Below, in pieces: positions 7,435 to 8,145 of a DNA stretch of 8,145 nucleotides; the first letter of the stretch is position 1; each line of letters starts with the position of its first letter. The notes below the pieces were generated by a model that was not told the origin of the DNA, did not search any database, and worked only from the letters and a program-made list of their open reading frames with translations. The DNA comes from DATKDP01 sp035546335 (GTDB lineage: Bacteria > Acidobacteriota > Thermoanaerobaculia > Gp7-AA8). Both the position numbers and the translations under genes were made by a program. The stretch covers positions 1 through 8,145 of the forward strand of contig DATKDP010000070.1 of assembly GCA_035546335.1 (NCBI GenBank), read 5' to 3'.

Positions 7435-8145
7435 CGCCGCGCCGCCCTCCGCTTCGGCCGCGGCCCCTGATCGGGCATCTGCAGCTCTTCGCCCTGGATC
7501 ACGATCTGGCGTGCGTGGTGCTTCTTTGCTCCGCTCCCGTCCGTTCCGCTCACCAGGAACGAGATCGTGATCGTGTCGGCGCCGGCGAAGCCGTCGGCGT
7601 CGTGGAGATCGAGGTTGGGGAAGTCCTGCGCGAGCTTTGTTGCATCGTAGGTGTAGGTGAGCGATGTCTGCCGCTTCTCTTCGAGGATGAACCCCGGCAT
7701 CGTCGTCGTCACGTGCATCTCGACGTTCGTCAGGCCGGGCGGTGGTGTGATGGTGAACGTGACCGGCCCTTCAGCGGGACGGACGAACGTCGCGCTCGTT
7801 GTCATTCCGAGCGGCGCAGACGGCGAGGAATCCCCCTGATTCGGGGGATCCTTCGCTTCGCTCAGGATGGCAGGCGGGCGGGCCATCGCGCCTGGACCCC
7901 CTACTCCGGCAATCTCCAACTGCGCCAATCGGGAGCCGACGACGTAGAACCAGAACTCTCCCTCGCGTGAGCCGAGAACATCGCCGGTGGGAAACGGCTC
8001 CGTCACCTGTCCCGCCGAGGTGCGGCCGTCGAAGAGAATTTTCACCTTCGCCCGCCACACGCCCGGCTCGATCACTACGAAGTCCTGCGAGGGATCGTAG
8101 AACCAGCCGATCGCGCTCGCCTGTCCGCGAATCGTCCGCGTCGCA
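7431..8145 (-). CDS. Gene C: C-terminal fragment of a third paralogue (5' end beyond window)
   Basis: The frame is open from the right edge to the TGA at 7433-7431, giving 237 residues that align end to end with the C-terminus of gene B. It begins in the segment ATRTIRGQASAIGWFYDP and continues through EPGVWRAKVKILFDGRTSAG, identical to B. It then passes through the SREGEFWFYVV strand, a 41-residue linker (33 in B), the last beta domain (FVRPAEGPVTFTITPPPG to DADGFAGADTITISFLVSG) and the basic tail RPKRRAARR. A GTG and a CTG-like position near 8075 should not be taken as the start, because homology continues upstream to the edge. Its linker carries an inserted palindromic repeat that keeps the frame. 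By comparison with B about 1050 N-terminal residues lie outside the window, so their presence and intactness cannot be judged. Confidence 0.9.
   Translation of the reverse strand, partial: ATRTIRGQASAIGWFYDPSQDFVVIEPGVWRAKVKILFDGRTSAGQVTEPFPTGDVLGSREGEFWFYVVGSRLAQLEIAGVGGPGAMARPPAILSEAKDPPNQGDSSPSAPLGMTTSATFVRPAEGPVTFTITPPPGLTNVEMHVTTTMPGFILEEKRQTSLTYTYDATKLAQDFPNLDLHDADGFAGADTITISFLVSGTDGSGAKKHHARQIVIQGEELQMPDQGPRPKRRAARR
7800..7873. repeat. Dispersed palindromic (REP/MITE-like) element inside gene C
   Basis: The segment has imperfect inverted ends: tgtcattccgagcg on the left, and tgccatcctgagcg as the reverse complement of the right end, 11 of 14 matching. It also has an inner perfect stem, atccccc (7830-7836) and gggggat (7843-7849), around a 6-base loop. 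Read in frames on the gene C strand it gives ILSEAKDP and PLGMT, or HPERSEG in another frame. From general knowledge these strings are translation signatures of a widespread non-coding repeat in several environmental phyla. It lies wholly inside the linker of gene C (7788-7910) and does not break the frame. Exact ends are uncertain by a few bases. Confidence 0.75.
8011..8145. repeat. 135-base block identical to 3929-4063 (gene C copy)
   Basis: This is the partner of the block in gene B. The identity reaches the right edge of the window, so its true length is unknown. Sequence further downstream in gene C is similar to B but has frequent substitutions, apart from a second run of 53 identical bases (7561-7613 against 3503-3555) that encodes the DADGFAGADTITISFL segment. 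Confidence 0.95.

Overview
The window is a high-GC stretch coding almost entirely on the minus strand. It holds parts of a tandem family of very large secreted proteins. There are at least three paralogous genes in a head-to-tail row, transcribed right to left in the order C, B, A. Gene C is a 3' fragment entering from the right edge. Gene B is complete (1291 residues). Gene A starts at a GTG that overlaps the stop of B and runs open for 1126 codons off the left edge. No enzyme, transposase, phage gene, tRNA, rRNA or CRISPR array was seen. The plus-strand open frames are antisense shadows of these genes.

All three proteins share one architecture. Where the N-terminus is visible (A and B) it has a Sec-type signal peptide, then several carboxypeptidase-regulatory/transthyretin-like beta modules, then a long run of Ig-like or macroglobulin-like beta modules. 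Next comes a highly conserved Gly- and aromatic-rich core (LPNDFKFQFGG, then a GNGGGP loop, then LFFHPT). In B and C a variable linker follows, then a last beta domain and a short basic tail (RPKRRA). I do not recognise a named family. No catalytic motif was found, so a structural, adhesive or binding role outside the cytoplasm is the most that can be inferred.

Genes B and A form a tight operon. The stop of B and the GTG of A overlap by four bases (GTGA), and a strong Shine-Dalgarno for A lies inside the last codons of B. A plausible sigma70-type promoter lies just upstream of B, in a 179-base gap after C. The junction after C keeps the same tail and Shine-Dalgarno sequence and an ATGA overlap, but it leads only into a 52-codon frame that ends in TAG just before B. 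This looks like a relic or a spurious frame.

Two kinds of repeat history stand out. First, the linker of gene C contains an in-frame palindromic element of the dispersed kind that reads as SEAKDP/PERSEG in translation; the same linker in B carries a different pair of GC-rich hairpins. Second, B and C share a block of 135 identical bases reaching the right edge, while A is well diverged there, which implies recent duplication or gene conversion. The dispersed repeat, the high GC and the secreted carboxypeptidase-regulatory-like proteins suggest an Acidobacteriota-like or similar environmental bacterium, but this placement is tentative.
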